Positions 44,461 through 53,762 are shown, numbered from the stretch's first letter. The stretch is 64,000 bases of DNA from Paenibacillus faecis (GCF_008084145.1 NZ_VSDO01000001.1:62001-126000), one strand, 5' to 3'. Program-made: numbers and translations. The notes: generated from the sequence alone by a model not told the origin.

Positions 44461-45686
44461 ATGGACGCCATACGCGAATGTTGTGCTGGACTGGATGTCC
44501 ACCAGGAAACTGTAGTAGCTTGCCTGCTGAGCGGGCCGCTTCATAAGAAGCCCAAGTCTGTTATTGAAACATTCGGTACCACTACACGAGAGCTCTTGCG
44601 GTTACAAGACTGGCTCGTAAAGCACGAATGCACAGAGGTTGCCATGGAAAGCACAGGAGTTTATTGGAAGCCGGTGTGGAACATACTTGAGGGCACCTGT
44701 ACTTTAACCTTGGCAAATTCGCAACATATCAAAAACGTTCCTGGCAAGAAGACGGATGTAAACGATGCGGAATGGATTGCGGGATTACACCGTTGTGGGC
44801 TCATCGATGGTAGCTTCGTCCCGGATGAATCCATACGAGATTTGCGGGATCTTACTCGCTACCGTCGAAAACTCATTCAAAACCTTACTCAGGAAAAAAA
44901 CCGAATCCACAAAATTCTTCAGGATGCAAATATCAAACTAACCACGTTCATCTCGGACCTGTTCGGTGTTTCTGGACGTGCCTTACTGGGATCCATCGTC
45001 AACGGGGAAGTCCTTGACGTACATGAGGTACGCAAAATGGTACACACCCGGCTGAAGATGAAGGTCCCGTTGCTGGTTGAAGCACTGAATGGTCGCCTGC
45101 GCTTGCATCACCGAAACATGATCAAGCGGCACTTGGAACATATACATTATTTAGAAAAGCAGATTCAGGAACTCGAGGCTGAGATTGAATCGGCAGTAGA
45201 GCCTCACATGAGGGAAATACAGTTGCTCGATACGATTCCGGGAATTGACTTCGATGCTGCGGCGAGCATCGTAGCGGAAATAGGTACCGATATGGCGCAT
45301 TTCCCAAGTGAAGCTCACTTAGCCTCTTGGGCAGGCGTTTGTCCAGCCAACCATGAGAGTGCCGGTAAAAAAAAAGAAAAAAGAACAACCGCGGAAACAA
45401 GCATATAAAGTCCGTGTTATGCCAAGCGGCATGGGCAGCGATAAAAAAGAAGGATAGCCGGTTTACAGCAGTGTACTCCCGAATTGCAAAGAGGGCAGGC
45501 ACACAGAAGGCTAACATGGCGATCGCCCATTTGATGATACGAATCATTTATGTAATGCTTCGTGATAAAGTGCCTTATGAAGAATTAGGGCGCGAGTATT
45601 TAGTTTCCGACAAAAAAGTAGCAGAGTCCCTTGTGAAGAAGCTACAAAAGCTAGGTTACCACGTCGAACTAACCGAGACTGCTTAA
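44461..45686 (+). pseudogene. IS110-family DEDD transposase split by a -1 frameshift
   Basis: Start ATG 44461 after TGGAGGG. CCAGLDVHQETVVA (first Asp), VAMESTGVYWKPV (Glu) and GKKTDVNDAEWIAGL (two Asp) form the RuvC-like DEDD site; the second half has LLDTIPGIDFDAAASIVAEIG and HLASWAGVCPANHESAGK, the transposase_20 region with the catalytic Ser expected downstream. After GK the frame enters a run of nine A (45367-45375) and stops at TAA about 45408. The family sequence goes on in the -1 frame (RGNKHIKSVLCQAAWAA...) to 45686. Either an indel killed it or slippage at the A-run restores it. Confidence 0.85.
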
Positions 45687-45781
45687 ATATTAGTTTTTAA
45701 AAAAAGGCAAAAATCATTTAAGGGATGCTTTAAAGTCAATTTTAATTTCGCGCTGTGAAGCAACAAATTCATTTTCGTATA

Positions 45782-45949
45782 AATTTGGCACGTATGCTAC
45801 TGTAGAGGCCAATTAGCTGGAGAACCTCCCGCTAATTCGACTGAAATTGAGTATATTAGCAATAACGCCGCGAAATAGATGGAGTTTTTCCAGCTAAATC
45901 CGATCCATGGGCCTATAGCGGTAAAATAACGGGAGATTTTCCCGTTAAT
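45782..45949. repeat. hairpins two to four of the composite repeat, right of the IS element
   Basis: AATTAGC/GCTAATT at 45811-45837, TAGATGGAG/TTTCCAGCTA at 45876-45896 and AATAACGGGA/TTCCCGTTAATT at 45925-45949 repeat units 2, 3 and 4 of the copy at 39120-39262, in the same order and orientation. The last hairpin lies close after the aldo/keto reductase stop codon and may help end its transcript. Confidence 0.75.
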
Positions 45950-45984
45950 TAAGAAAACCATCTCATACGATAACCTTAGAAATT

Positions 45985-46827
45985 TTAAAAATTAAAATTA
46001 TCCGGGTCTGAACCGAAGCGTTTATTTTGATTCAAGCCATCGATGGCCGCGATATCTTCCGCGCTCAGCTCGAAATCGAAAATATCGGCGTTTTCGATAA
46101 TCCGCCCTTCGTTGACCGACTTTGGAATTGTGATGACGCCGACTTGCAAATCCCAGCGCAAAATGACCTGGGCTGCGGTTTTGCCGTATTTTTTGCCGAT
46201 GGAGACCAGCGTATCGTTCTTAAGCAGATGGCCTTGCCCCAACGGGGACCAGGCCTCCAACTGGATGCCTTTGCCCTGGCAGTAGGTCAGCAGTTCTTTT
46301 TGCGTCAGCTGCGGGTGGAGTTCCACCTGGTTGACGGCGGGCACCACTTCGGCCTCCGACAGCAGGTCCTCCAAATGATGGATTTGGAAGTTGCTGACGC
46401 CGATGGCGCGTACCTTCCCTTCTTTATATACCTTTTCGAGGGCGCGCCAGGTTTCTTTATACTTGCCTTTGACAGGCCAATGAACGAGGAAAAGGTCGAT
46501 ATATTCCAGGTTTAGTTTGTTCAAACTCGTTTCGAACGCCTGCAGCGTCGTCTCATACCCTTGATTCGAATTCCATACTTTGGATGTAATGAACAATTGA
46601 TCGCGGCGAAGGCCGTTCTCTTCCATCGCTTCTCTTACCGCTTGTCCGACGCCCTCTTCATTGTTGTAGGCTGCGGCGGTGTCGATGCTGCGGTAACCGG
46701 CGCGGATCGCCGCTTTGACCGCCGAAACGACTTCATCGCCTTCTTGGGCTTTGTAGACCCCTAAACCAAACCACGGCATATGCACACCATTATTAAGCTT
46801 TACAGTATCCTGCAAATTTTTGGGCAT
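45985..46827 (-). CDS. aldo/keto reductase (YtbE/YvgN-like)
   Basis: 280 residues. Catalytic tetrad visible: Asp in SIDTAAAY, Tyr in [10 protein letters not shown], Lys in FITSKVWN and His in LVHWPVK. C-terminal [19 protein letters not shown] binds NADPH. Close to Bacillus YtbE/YvgN, which reduce glyoxals and other aldehydes. GGAGGAAATG ribosome site. It lies 80 bases after the aldolase-like gene and could be the last gene of the large catabolic run. Confidence 0.92.
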   Translation of the reverse strand: MPKNLQDTVKLNNGVHMPWFGLGVYKAQEGDEVVSAVKAAIRAGYRSIDTAAAYNNEEGVGQAVREAMEENGLRRDQLFITSKVWNSNQGYETTLQAFETSLNKLNLEYIDLFLVHWPVKGKYKETWRALEKVYKEGKVRAIGVSNFQIHHLEDLLSEAEVVPAVNQVELHPQLTQKELLTYCQGKGIQLEAWSPLGQGHLLKNDTLVSIGKKYGKTAAQVILRWDLQVGVITIPKSVNEGRIIENADIFDFELSAEDIAAIDGLNQNKRFGSDPDNFNF

Positions 46828-46906
46828 GGATCATTTCCTCCTTGGGTTTTGGGTTCGTTTTTCCAACTATATATTATGAATGACTTTGTTACAAATGGAA
46901 AGCCGC

Positions 46907-47905
46907 TTAATATATTCCGTATTGTTGAATGGCCGAGCGCAGCCGCTCGATCTCGTCCGCTCGCATTTCAAAGCCGGCGATATCGTGGACCGCCTCTTCC
47001 GGGAGGATGCCTTCCGATCCGAGGCAAGCCAGCAGCCGCAGCACATATTTGTCCATCGGGGCTGTAAAGACCGCCTGGGCGTACCCGTCCACTCTGGCGC
47101 TCAGCTCCACGAACCGCGCGTACTCCTTTGCCATGTAAGCCGTGATCATGTCGCTCTGGATATTCGGAAAGGCCGCCCCCAAGCCGACAAGCGCTCCGGC
47201 CGCTCCGCACATCAGGGAATAACCGAACATCCGGTCTTCCCCGGTAATCAGCAATTTGTCGGGGAACTCGCGTCGGATCAGAGACGCCACATCCTGCAGC
47301 GTCATCACGCTATCGAGCGCAGCCATTTTCATCCCGGCCACCTGAGGCAAAGCCAGCAGTTCCCGGAGCACCTCGGCCGAATATCTGACTCCCCCCGCTT
47401 CCTCGTATAAATAAAAAAGAATCAGGGGCAAGCCCGCCTCCGCCAGCTCGCGATGGTACTCCACAATCGCGTCGTTGCGTTCCCGTTCTCCCAGGTCGCC
47501 AAAAATGACCGGCGGGAACACCAGCAGCGCGTCCGCTCCCGCCCGGCTTGCCTCTTCGGCCATAAGCCGGCTGTCCCGCCGCCAAACCTCCCTTCGGCGG
47601 GGCCCGGCGAGCGTTGGGTCGGGTAGTGCCCCGGCTCCGGCAACCAGGATTTGATCCGGCTTCAAGAACTCTTTCCACGAATCGATGACAATCGCCCTTT
47701 CATCCCGTGACAGATGCAGTCCCCGGCCGGTATGAACCCATACCGAAACGCCCGCGATGTTTTGGGCGCACAGATACGCCGCGTAGCTGCGCTGAGCCTC
47801 GGCGTGAACGACGCCATTCCGGTATCTGGTCACCGGAACCGCCGGAACCAGGCCGCCATGCAGCCGTTCTTTCACCCGGACAACCTTGTGCGTGATCTCC
47901 GTCAT
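46907..47905 (-). CDS. DapA-family (dihydrodipicolinate synthase-like) protein
   Basis: 332 residues of the class I aldolase TIM barrel. GGLVPAVPVTRY opens like the family; VWVHTGRG replaces the usual GTTGE; the likely Schiff-base Lys is in VAGMKMAALDS. The Tyr region reads LILFYLYEEAGG instead of the common YNxPxRTG, which sets it apart from DapA, NanA and KDG aldolases. A second protein with the same unusual FYLxxAxGG pattern is encoded at 60136-61224. Probably a lyase or aldolase for a sugar acid, but this is inference. AAAGGGGAAACGGGA precedes the ATG. Confidence 0.82.
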   Translation of the reverse strand: MTEITHKVVRVKERLHGGLVPAVPVTRYRNGVVHAEAQRSYAAYLCAQNIAGVSVWVHTGRGLHLSRDERAIVIDSWKEFLKPDQILVAGAGALPDPTLAGPRRREVWRRDSRLMAEEASRAGADALLVFPPVIFGDLGERERNDAIVEYHRELAEAGLPLILFYLYEEAGGVRYSAEVLRELLALPQVAGMKMAALDSVMTLQDVASLIRREFPDKLLITGEDRMFGYSLMCGAAGALVGLGAAFPNIQSDMITAYMAKEYARFVELSARVDGYAQAVFTAPMDKYVLRLLACLGSEGILPEEAVHDIAGFEMRADEIERLRSAIQQYGIY

Positions 47906-47990
47906 TCCCGTTTCCCCTTTCCCGTTTATGTATTCCCTCTATTTTCGCTCTATTTCCTTCTATTTTCCCTCTCTTTTCCTCATATTTTAA

Positions 47991-49289
47991 TTATCCCTCT
48001 TGCTCCAAAAACCAGTTTTTCCCCCGATCCCGGTACCATTCCGTAATATCCATAAAGGAGGTGACTCCTTCCGGGTTGCGAATCTCCTCCGCGTGCCGCA
48101 AATGCAGCATCCAAGGGACTAGCCCGTGTTCGGGGTGAAAATACAGATCATGCAGCGCACGCTCTGTTTTTGCGCCTTTGCGCATACCGTAAGCGCCGGC
48201 CGGTTTTTGGAAGATCGTGTGCATCTGCAAGCTTTTTACGCCGCGCAGCGCGTATTCCAGCGCCATTTTTCCCGTACAGACGTTTCCCGTACCGGACAGC
48301 GGCGGAATCGGGCGGGCGAGCCCCTCCGCAAGCTCCAGCTTGCGAAGCAGGGTAAGCATCCGCAGATTTCTCCGGCTTAAGTCGGGTCCGCCGTATGCGG
48401 CCCCGATTTTCCCGGCAAATTCACGGGTTTGATCGTACAGCCGGTTTGCGTAGATGATATAGTCCGGCGGGGTGAAGCTGCCCTCGATCAAGGTTCGCAA
48501 TGCCCCAATCTGGAACTCGTCGGCAAACATCGCGTTCATCAGCTTGATTCCGAGAACGATCTCCCCCGGAGGAAGCGACGATTTGATCTTGACCGGCACC
48601 TCGCGCAGCCAGCGGAGGACCGCGCATTGCTGCCGGGCCCGTCCCGAACCGGCCAGCGTCGGACTAAAGTCTTTTTCCATTTGCAGCGGCCCCTCCGCCC
48701 CGGATTCCCTCCAGACGCCATGCAGCCGGCGGGTCGTATATTCGTACTCTTCCAGCCGGAATTCCTCCGCCTCTCCGCCGGGCAAATGGTATTTGCAAGA
48801 GGGGACGATCACCGTGCCATGCTCTCTCCCGATGTCCAGAGCTTTGCGAAAAAAAGCGAGATAATCCCCGAACGAGCCGTGCCACCCGCGTCCTTGCCAG
48901 GTGACATTCCAGCCGGTTTCCCCCGTTTCCTTGCCGGTGATCTTTCCGACCACCATCCGGGTCTCTTTCACGGCCCATTCTTCCATGGACCTTCTTCCGT
49001 CGGCATCCTCGGCGATGACCGTCTTGAGTACGACAAACCCGAGCCGGGCGCGGCAGTCCTCCTGAACCTGCCGGACGTTCAACGACAATTGGCCCGACGC
49101 CTTGCCGAACGGATTCCGAATCGCGCGGAGACCGTAGCGGGCAGAGACGTCCAGGCCATAGGTTTCAAGCAAATAAGTTTCGATCCGCTCCGGCAGTCCC
49201 TCGCGGAAACGTTCGTAGTCCTCGCGGATCCGGGAAACGTCCCTGCTGTCCAGCAAGGGACGGTCGGGCAGTATCAGGCTGTTGCGCAT
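47991..49289 (-). CDS. dihydroorotate dehydrogenase/PreA-like TIM-barrel protein of unknown function
   Basis: About 432 residues. NPFGKASGQLSLN, GFVVLKTV, PVKIKSSLPP, LGIKLMNAMFADEF and LSGTGNVCTGKMALEYALRGVKSLQMHT follow, in order, the FMN-barrel motifs of dihydroorotate dehydrogenase and PreA, including the phosphate-binding GTGN. Length exceeds class 1 DHOD (about 300) by a C-terminal extension. It is in a sugar/amide catabolic run, not a pyrimidine operon. Start is uncertain: ATG 49289 is six bases after GGGAGGG, ATG 49304 and 49313 are alternatives. Probably an FMN oxidoreductase of an unknown substrate. Confidence 0.7.
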   Translation of the reverse strand: MRNSLILPDRPLLDSRDVSRIREDYERFREGLPERIETYLLETYGLDVSARYGLRAIRNPFGKASGQLSLNVRQVQEDCRARLGFVVLKTVIAEDADGRRSMEEWAVKETRMVVGKITGKETGETGWNVTWQGRGWHGSFGDYLAFFRKALDIGREHGTVIVPSCKYHLPGGEAEEFRLEEYEYTTRRLHGVWRESGAEGPLQMEKDFSPTLAGSGRARQQCAVLRWLREVPVKIKSSLPPGEIVLGIKLMNAMFADEFQIGALRTLIEGSFTPPDYIIYANRLYDQTREFAGKIGAAYGGPDLSRRNLRMLTLLRKLELAEGLARPIPPLSGTGNVCTGKMALEYALRGVKSLQMHTIFQKPAGAYGMRKGAKTERALHDLYFHPEHGLVPWMLHLRHAEEIRNPEGVTSFMDITEWYRDRGKNWFLEQEG

Positions 49290-49390
49290 CTTCATCCCTC
49301 CCATGCGGCTCATCCTCCCTGGAGATGGTTCCCCATGAAGAGTTTATTCAACAGCCGCTTGGAACTGTCCTGCCCGAAAGACCCGTTTTT

Positions 49391-50575
49391 TCAGCGGGTC
49401 CGCAAAAAATCCCGGGCGAATTCCGCCAGAAAAGCCGCGCCGTACTCCAGCGCCCGCTCATCGATGGTCATCTGCGGGTGGTGAAGCGGGTAGTTTCCTT
49501 CCCCCGCCCCTTTGGCGCCGACGAGCAAAAAAGCGCCGGGCACTTGCTCCATGTAAAACGCCATATCCTCGCTGGTCATCGGGGACCGGTCCAGCGGGGC
49601 CACCGCCTCCTGGCCGAACAGGTTCAGGAGGGAGGCTTCGGCGCGCCGGATCAGGCCGGGGTCGTTGACGGTCGGCGGGTAGCCGAGCTCGTAAGCGACC
49701 TCGGCCCGGGCGTTCAGCCCGCCGGCGACCGCCTCGGCCAGCGCCGCGATCCGGCGCTGCATGTGCTCGCGCGCTTCGCTGCTGACGGCGCGCACGGTGC
49801 CGCGGATCTCGACGCGATCCGCGATGATGTTGGGCAGGCTGCCGCCGCGAATCGAGCCCATGCTGAGCACCACGGGCTCGGCGGGATCGCTCTCGCGGCT
49901 GACCAGCGCCTGCAGCGCCGCGAGCACATGCGCGGCCGCCAGAATGGCGTCGACGCCCTGATGCGGGGCGGCGCCGTGCCCGGCTTTGCCGTGGACCGTG
50001 ATGTCGACATGGTCCATGCTCGCCATCACGGTCCCGGGCCGGACGCCGAAGCGCCCGGTCGCCAGGTCCGGCCACAGATGGAGGCCGACGATGCCGTCCA
50101 CGCGCGGCGACTCCAGCACGCCGGCCTCGACCATATGCCGGGCTCCGCCCAGCATTTCCTCGGCCGGCTGAAAGATGAACTTGACCGTCCCGCACAACTC
50201 CTCCCGGGCGGCGGTCAGCATCCGGGCCGCGCCGAGCACCATGGCCATATGCCCGTCATGGCAGCAGGCGTGCATCACGCCGTCATGCTGCGAAGCAAAG
50301 GGCAGGCCCGTCGCCTCCGTTAACGGAAGCGCATCCATATCGGCGCGCACGGCGAGGCAGGGACCCGGCCGTCCCGTTTCCAGCAGGGCGACGACCCCTG
50401 TCCCGGCCACGCCCTGCCGCACGCTCAATCCCAGCCGCGTCAAAGCGTCGGCGACGAACGCGGAGGTGAGCTGTTCCCGGAAGCCCAGCTCGGGATACTG
50501 GTGCAGATGCCGGCGCACCGAGATGATTTCATCCCTATGGGCGACGGCCAGCTCTCGAAAATTACTTTCAATCAT
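49391..50575 (-). CDS. M20 family amidohydrolase/carboxypeptidase
   Basis: 394 residues. RRHLHQYPELGF, VRADMDALPL, FIFQPAEE, GLHLWP and the dimerisation-domain HGKAGHGAAPHQGVDA match hippurate hydrolase/N-acyl-amino acid amidohydrolases. The metal motif reads MHACCHDGH where the family has HACGHDGH; both His and Asp are kept. It would cleave an N-acyl or amide bond. The gene is very GC-rich (near 68%) in its central part. The start overlaps the regulator gene by 8 bases. Confidence 0.92.
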   Translation of the reverse strand: MIESNFRELAVAHRDEIISVRRHLHQYPELGFREQLTSAFVADALTRLGLSVRQGVAGTGVVALLETGRPGPCLAVRADMDALPLTEATGLPFASQHDGVMHACCHDGHMAMVLGAARMLTAAREELCGTVKFIFQPAEEMLGGARHMVEAGVLESPRVDGIVGLHLWPDLATGRFGVRPGTVMASMDHVDITVHGKAGHGAAPHQGVDAILAAAHVLAALQALVSRESDPAEPVVLSMGSIRGGSLPNIIADRVEIRGTVRAVSSEAREHMQRRIAALAEAVAGGLNARAEVAYELGYPPTVNDPGLIRRAEASLLNLFGQEAVAPLDRSPMTSEDMAFYMEQVPGAFLLVGAKGAGEGNYPLHHPQMTIDERALEYGAAFLAEFARDFLRTR

Positions 50576-51905
50576 AGTGCGCTTCCTCCAGATTCAGAGT
50601 ATAAATCTGCCTAGGCCGTCCCCGGCCCGCCGGCTGCTCCTCCCCGACGATGCTGGCCATTTCATACCGCTCCAGCGCGGCCATGATGCGCCTTGCGCTG
50701 CGAAGGGTAATGCCGAACCCCTCGGCAAGCTGCGAGGCCGTGAAAGTGGACGTTCCCAAACGCCGGCACAGCGACATCAGCTTGTTGATCGTTCCGACGC
50801 TGAGCCCGGCTTTTTTCGCCATCGAAATCAGCTCGGGGTTCTCGCTACGGGCCGAATATTCCAGCGTCATTTCGGAACCCATCGGACCGTATACGATTCC
50901 GTCCTGCATGATCAAGTAGCAGTTGCCGCCCCCTCCCGATTTGGCTTTCATCAGCGCTTCCCGCGCTTTCCCCTCGGCCTCGTTTGCGGTGCGTCCGATC
51001 CCGATTCCGATGCTGGCATGCCACTGCAGCCGTTCCAGGATTTCCAGGAGCAGGGGGGCGTCCTGAAATTTGCGGGTCACCTGCTCGATGATGCCTCGCG
51101 TCGTCACGAAAGAAACCTCATTCGAATCGCTCCATTTGATCAGCGACTGCGTCTCTTCCCCGAAGTCCACGAGAATTTGCTGAAGGATGATCTTCTTGCG
51201 CTGAATTTCGTATTCGGAGGAAGCCTCCTTGGCCACTTTGGCAAAATTGTCGATATTCATAATGCCGACGGCGATCTGTGAACTGCAAAAACGCAGGCTT
51301 TTTCCCTCAAGAAGAGCCCGGTTCAGACAGTCGCGGATCGCCGAATGGGTCGGTACCACCCGGTAGGCCGGCACACCCAGCTCTTTTAAACGGTGATAGA
51401 CCGAGGTTACGCAGGTGACCGTCGCCGACACCCGCCCCTGTTCCCACAGCCCGTGATGATAAGCCACCAGCTCTTCGTTGCTCATGCCGAATTCATACGG
51501 AATGACGTGCAGGTCTCGGGCCGGCAGACCGAGTTCGTTTAACGGCTCCTCCACCTCCTTGCGCTGCAGGACGTCCACGCTGATACGCAATTGGTCTTCC
51601 AGCCCCTGAACCCCGTGCCGGTATAAGTCGAACAGCACCTTGTAAAGGGCGGTTCCGGAATAGTACACATGCACCATCGGTTTATCGGGGGCGGCCGCGA
51701 GCGCGATCCGGTAAGGTATCGGCCCGGTAAACAGCAGAATATCCGCCTTGTCCCTCACCCGGTCGATGATCTCGAGCGTTTCCCGTTCATGCCGGTATGG
51801 GGCCGGAAACATCGCCAGCTCCGCAAAAAAATACCCGAACTCCAACACCGTTTCCACCAAATCCAAGGGACCGATCACCGCGACCCGCAGCTTGATCGTC
51901 ATCAT
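50568..51905 (-). CDS. transcriptional regulator with cyclase-like and winged-helix domains, unfamiliar architecture
   Basis: 445 residues. The N-terminal 180 residues have alternating strands (RVAVIGPLDLVETVLEFG, DILLFTGPIPYRIALAA, KPMVHVYYSG) like a PrpR-N or substrate-binding fold. About 200-340 looks like a degenerate GGDEF/GTP-cyclohydrolase III-type domain (AVGIMNIDNFAKV, HASIGIGIGRTANEAEGKAREALMKAK). The last 90 residues (FTASQLAEGFGITLRSARRIMAALE) form a winged helix. It lies among catabolic genes and probably senses their substrate. I cannot name the family. Confidence 0.65.
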   Translation of the reverse strand: MMTIKLRVAVIGPLDLVETVLEFGYFFAELAMFPAPYRHERETLEIIDRVRDKADILLFTGPIPYRIALAAAPDKPMVHVYYSGTALYKVLFDLYRHGVQGLEDQLRISVDVLQRKEVEEPLNELGLPARDLHVIPYEFGMSNEELVAYHHGLWEQGRVSATVTCVTSVYHRLKELGVPAYRVVPTHSAIRDCLNRALLEGKSLRFCSSQIAVGIMNIDNFAKVAKEASSEYEIQRKKIILQQILVDFGEETQSLIKWSDSNEVSFVTTRGIIEQVTRKFQDAPLLLEILERLQWHASIGIGIGRTANEAEGKAREALMKAKSGGGGNCYLIMQDGIVYGPMGSEMTLEYSARSENPELISMAKKAGLSVGTINKLMSLCRRLGTSTFTASQLAEGFGITLRSARRIMAALERYEMASIVGEEQPAGRGRPRQIYTLNLEEAHYD

Positions 51906-51922
51906 CCGCCACCTCCCGCTTC

Positions 51923-52795
51923 TTATCCGTTCCGTTCCGGTTGTTGCTCCATGGCAAAGTGTCGAATTTCGGCCAATGACCTTTTCGTGTTGCTGACCAC
52001 CTGGTCCGTGTTTCCCATGTACTCGAAAGAAATAAAGCCGCCATACCCCAATTCCAGTAGCGTCCGAAAAATCGTTTTATGGTCGGCGTCTCCCTGAAAA
52101 ATCGGCACCGGCTCGCTCCGGCTCCAGTCCTCATGATTCCAATGGTAATCCTTGAAGTGAACATGGCCGATGTCAGTAAAAAAACGCTTCAGGACCGGCA
52201 CCGGGTCCAGATGGTCGACGAACAGATTAAATCCGTCGTAAATCAGTTCGATGCCGGGAGCCGGGATGTCGCGGACGAGCGCCGCCAGGCTTTCGGCCGT
52301 ATCGGCCAGCGTATTGTTGTGGATCTCCACCGCGAGCCGGACTCCCTCGGAGCGGCATATCTTGGCCGCTTCCGTCAGGCCGGAGACGACCGCGTCCCAT
52401 TCCTCCGCGAGGACGGAGCGGGACGGCCGATGTCCGGCGAAGCTCCGGATCCGCGGGCAGCCGAGCTCCCGCGCCCAGACGGCGGCCGTTCGGATACGTC
52501 TGAGCTCACTTGCCGATTCTTGCTTCCCCTTGGAGAAACAGGTGTATTCGCTAATCGCCGGAACGTGGAGCCGGCGCTGTTCCAGCAGCGTGCGCAGTTG
52601 GCTGAGGGAACCGCCGCCGTCCAGGAAGCCCCGGATATGCCCGGCCCAAAGTTCGACCCCCTGCAGCCCGATTTCCTCCGCCAAGTTCAGCACGTTTTCC
52701 AAGGGTTCTTCTTTCAGCCCCGTAGAACAGAAGCTGAACTTCAGGTCCGGCTCTTTCCCCCGGTTCCAGCCATCCGCCTCGCTATGGTCCAACAT
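51923..52795 (-). CDS. sugar phosphate isomerase/epimerase (AP-endonuclease 2 fold)
   Basis: 290 residues. Xylose-isomerase-like TIM barrel: FSFCSTGLKEEPLENVLNLAEEIGLQGVELW, VRLAVEIHNNT (metal Glu and His), IELIYDGFNLF, IGHVHFKDYHW (His-x-Lys-Asp) and ISFEYMGN (Glu). These carry the metal ligands of the family. It overlaps the preceding oxidoreductase gene by 14 bases. Likely isomerises or dehydrates a sugar intermediate. Confidence 0.87.
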   Translation of the reverse strand: MLDHSEADGWNRGKEPDLKFSFCSTGLKEEPLENVLNLAEEIGLQGVELWAGHIRGFLDGGGSLSQLRTLLEQRRLHVPAISEYTCFSKGKQESASELRRIRTAAVWARELGCPRIRSFAGHRPSRSVLAEEWDAVVSGLTEAAKICRSEGVRLAVEIHNNTLADTAESLAALVRDIPAPGIELIYDGFNLFVDHLDPVPVLKRFFTDIGHVHFKDYHWNHEDWSRSEPVPIFQGDADHKTIFRTLLELGYGGFISFEYMGNTDQVVSNTKRSLAEIRHFAMEQQPERNG

Positions 52796-53762
52796 CCTGC
52801 TCCACCCCCGTCCGGTCCGATGTATAAACGGCCTCCAACGCCGCGATCACGGACCTGGCGTATTCGCCGCTGCTGTCCGGCTCCACGCCCAGTTCGATGG
52901 CCCGCAGCAAATCCTCGAACTGCAATATAAACGGGTCTTCCTCAGGGAGAGGCTGCACCTGTTCGTATTTCCCGCCTACGCTCACCCAAAGTCCTTCGGA
53001 GGAAACCAGCTTCGCCATCCCCCGGGTAAAGATCAGCTCCGTCTCGTCCCGCGCCACCCCCTCATACCCCGACTGTAAGATGACGGCGCACAGGCCGCTG
53101 TCCGTTTCCAAAAACAGACAGCCGCTGCCTTCCACATCCCCCCGGGGGCCTTCGTAGGTCACTTTGGCTTTGACTCGCCGGACCCGGCTGTCGGTCAGCC
53201 ACTGAACCTTGTCGATCGAGTGGGCGCCAAGATTCATCAGGATGCCGCCGCCGGATTTTTCCTTTTCCAAAAACCATCCGGGCCGGTTATCCCGGTAATA
53301 GTACTGATGCCGCGTGTCGTGAATCGCCAGCAGCCGCCCGAGCTCACCGCTTTGGATCAGCCGTTTGGCCAGTATATTGGCCGGCTTGTAATGCTGGGTA
53401 TGTCCCACCATCAGCTTGACCCCGGCATGCTTAACCGCGGCCAAAATATCGTCGCACTGCGCGGTATTGAGCGCCATCGGCTTTTCAAGCAGCAGGTGGC
53501 ATCCCTGCTCCGCGCACCATACCGCACAGGGGGCGTGCAAGTAATGCGGAAGCGCGATGACGGCGATATCCGGCCTTTCTCGCAGCACCATTTCCCGGTA
53601 ATCGCGGTAGTAGGAGATGCCGTATTCCTCCGCCAGCGCTCTCCCTTTGCCCTCGTCCGTGTCGGCCACGGCCGCCGCCTCCAGCTTGTCGAGCCGCCCC
53701 ACCGCGTCCAGATGATTGCGCGCGATGATGCCGCCGCCGATCAGAGCTACGCGATATCTCAT
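52782..53762 (-). CDS. Gfo/Idh/MocA-family oxidoreductase
   Basis: 326 residues. ALIGGGIIARNHLDA (Rossmann), LLLEKPMALN (EKP with the catalytic Lys), MVGHTQHYKP, and GGGILMNLGAHSID with the conserved His. It acts on a sugar or inositol-type substrate with NAD(P). First gene of the catabolic operon leading through isomerase, regulator, amidohydrolase and DHOD-like genes. GAGGAGGG ribosome site. Confidence 0.9.
   Translation of the reverse strand: MRYRVALIGGGIIARNHLDAVGRLDKLEAAAVADTDEGKGRALAEEYGISYYRDYREMVLRERPDIAVIALPHYLHAPCAVWCAEQGCHLLLEKPMALNTAQCDDILAAVKHAGVKLMVGHTQHYKPANILAKRLIQSGELGRLLAIHDTRHQYYYRDNRPGWFLEKEKSGGGILMNLGAHSIDKVQWLTDSRVRRVKAKVTYEGPRGDVEGSGCLFLETDSGLCAVILQSGYEGVARDETELIFTRGMAKLVSSEGLWVSVGGKYEQVQPLPEEDPFILQFEDLLRAIELGVEPDSSGEYARSVIAALEAVYTSDRTGVEQDVGP

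Larger units (their letters stand above)
44227..45781 (+). mobile_element. IS110-family insertion sequence
   Basis: Boundaries are inferred by comparing the split repeat around the element with the intact copy at 39073-39262; they are accurate to a few bases. The length of about 1.55 kb is within the family range. It holds one DEDD transposase frame and a 234-base left non-coding end with hairpins (GGGG/CCCC and GTCCG/CGGAC near 44330-44356), where IS110-type elements encode the bridge/seek RNA. No terminal inverted repeats are apparent, as expected for the family. Confidence 0.75.

Noticed and set aside
49325-50323. Plus-strand open frame of 332 codons opposite the M20 gene
   Set aside because: Antisense shadow in GC-rich sequence; no ribosome site or domain.
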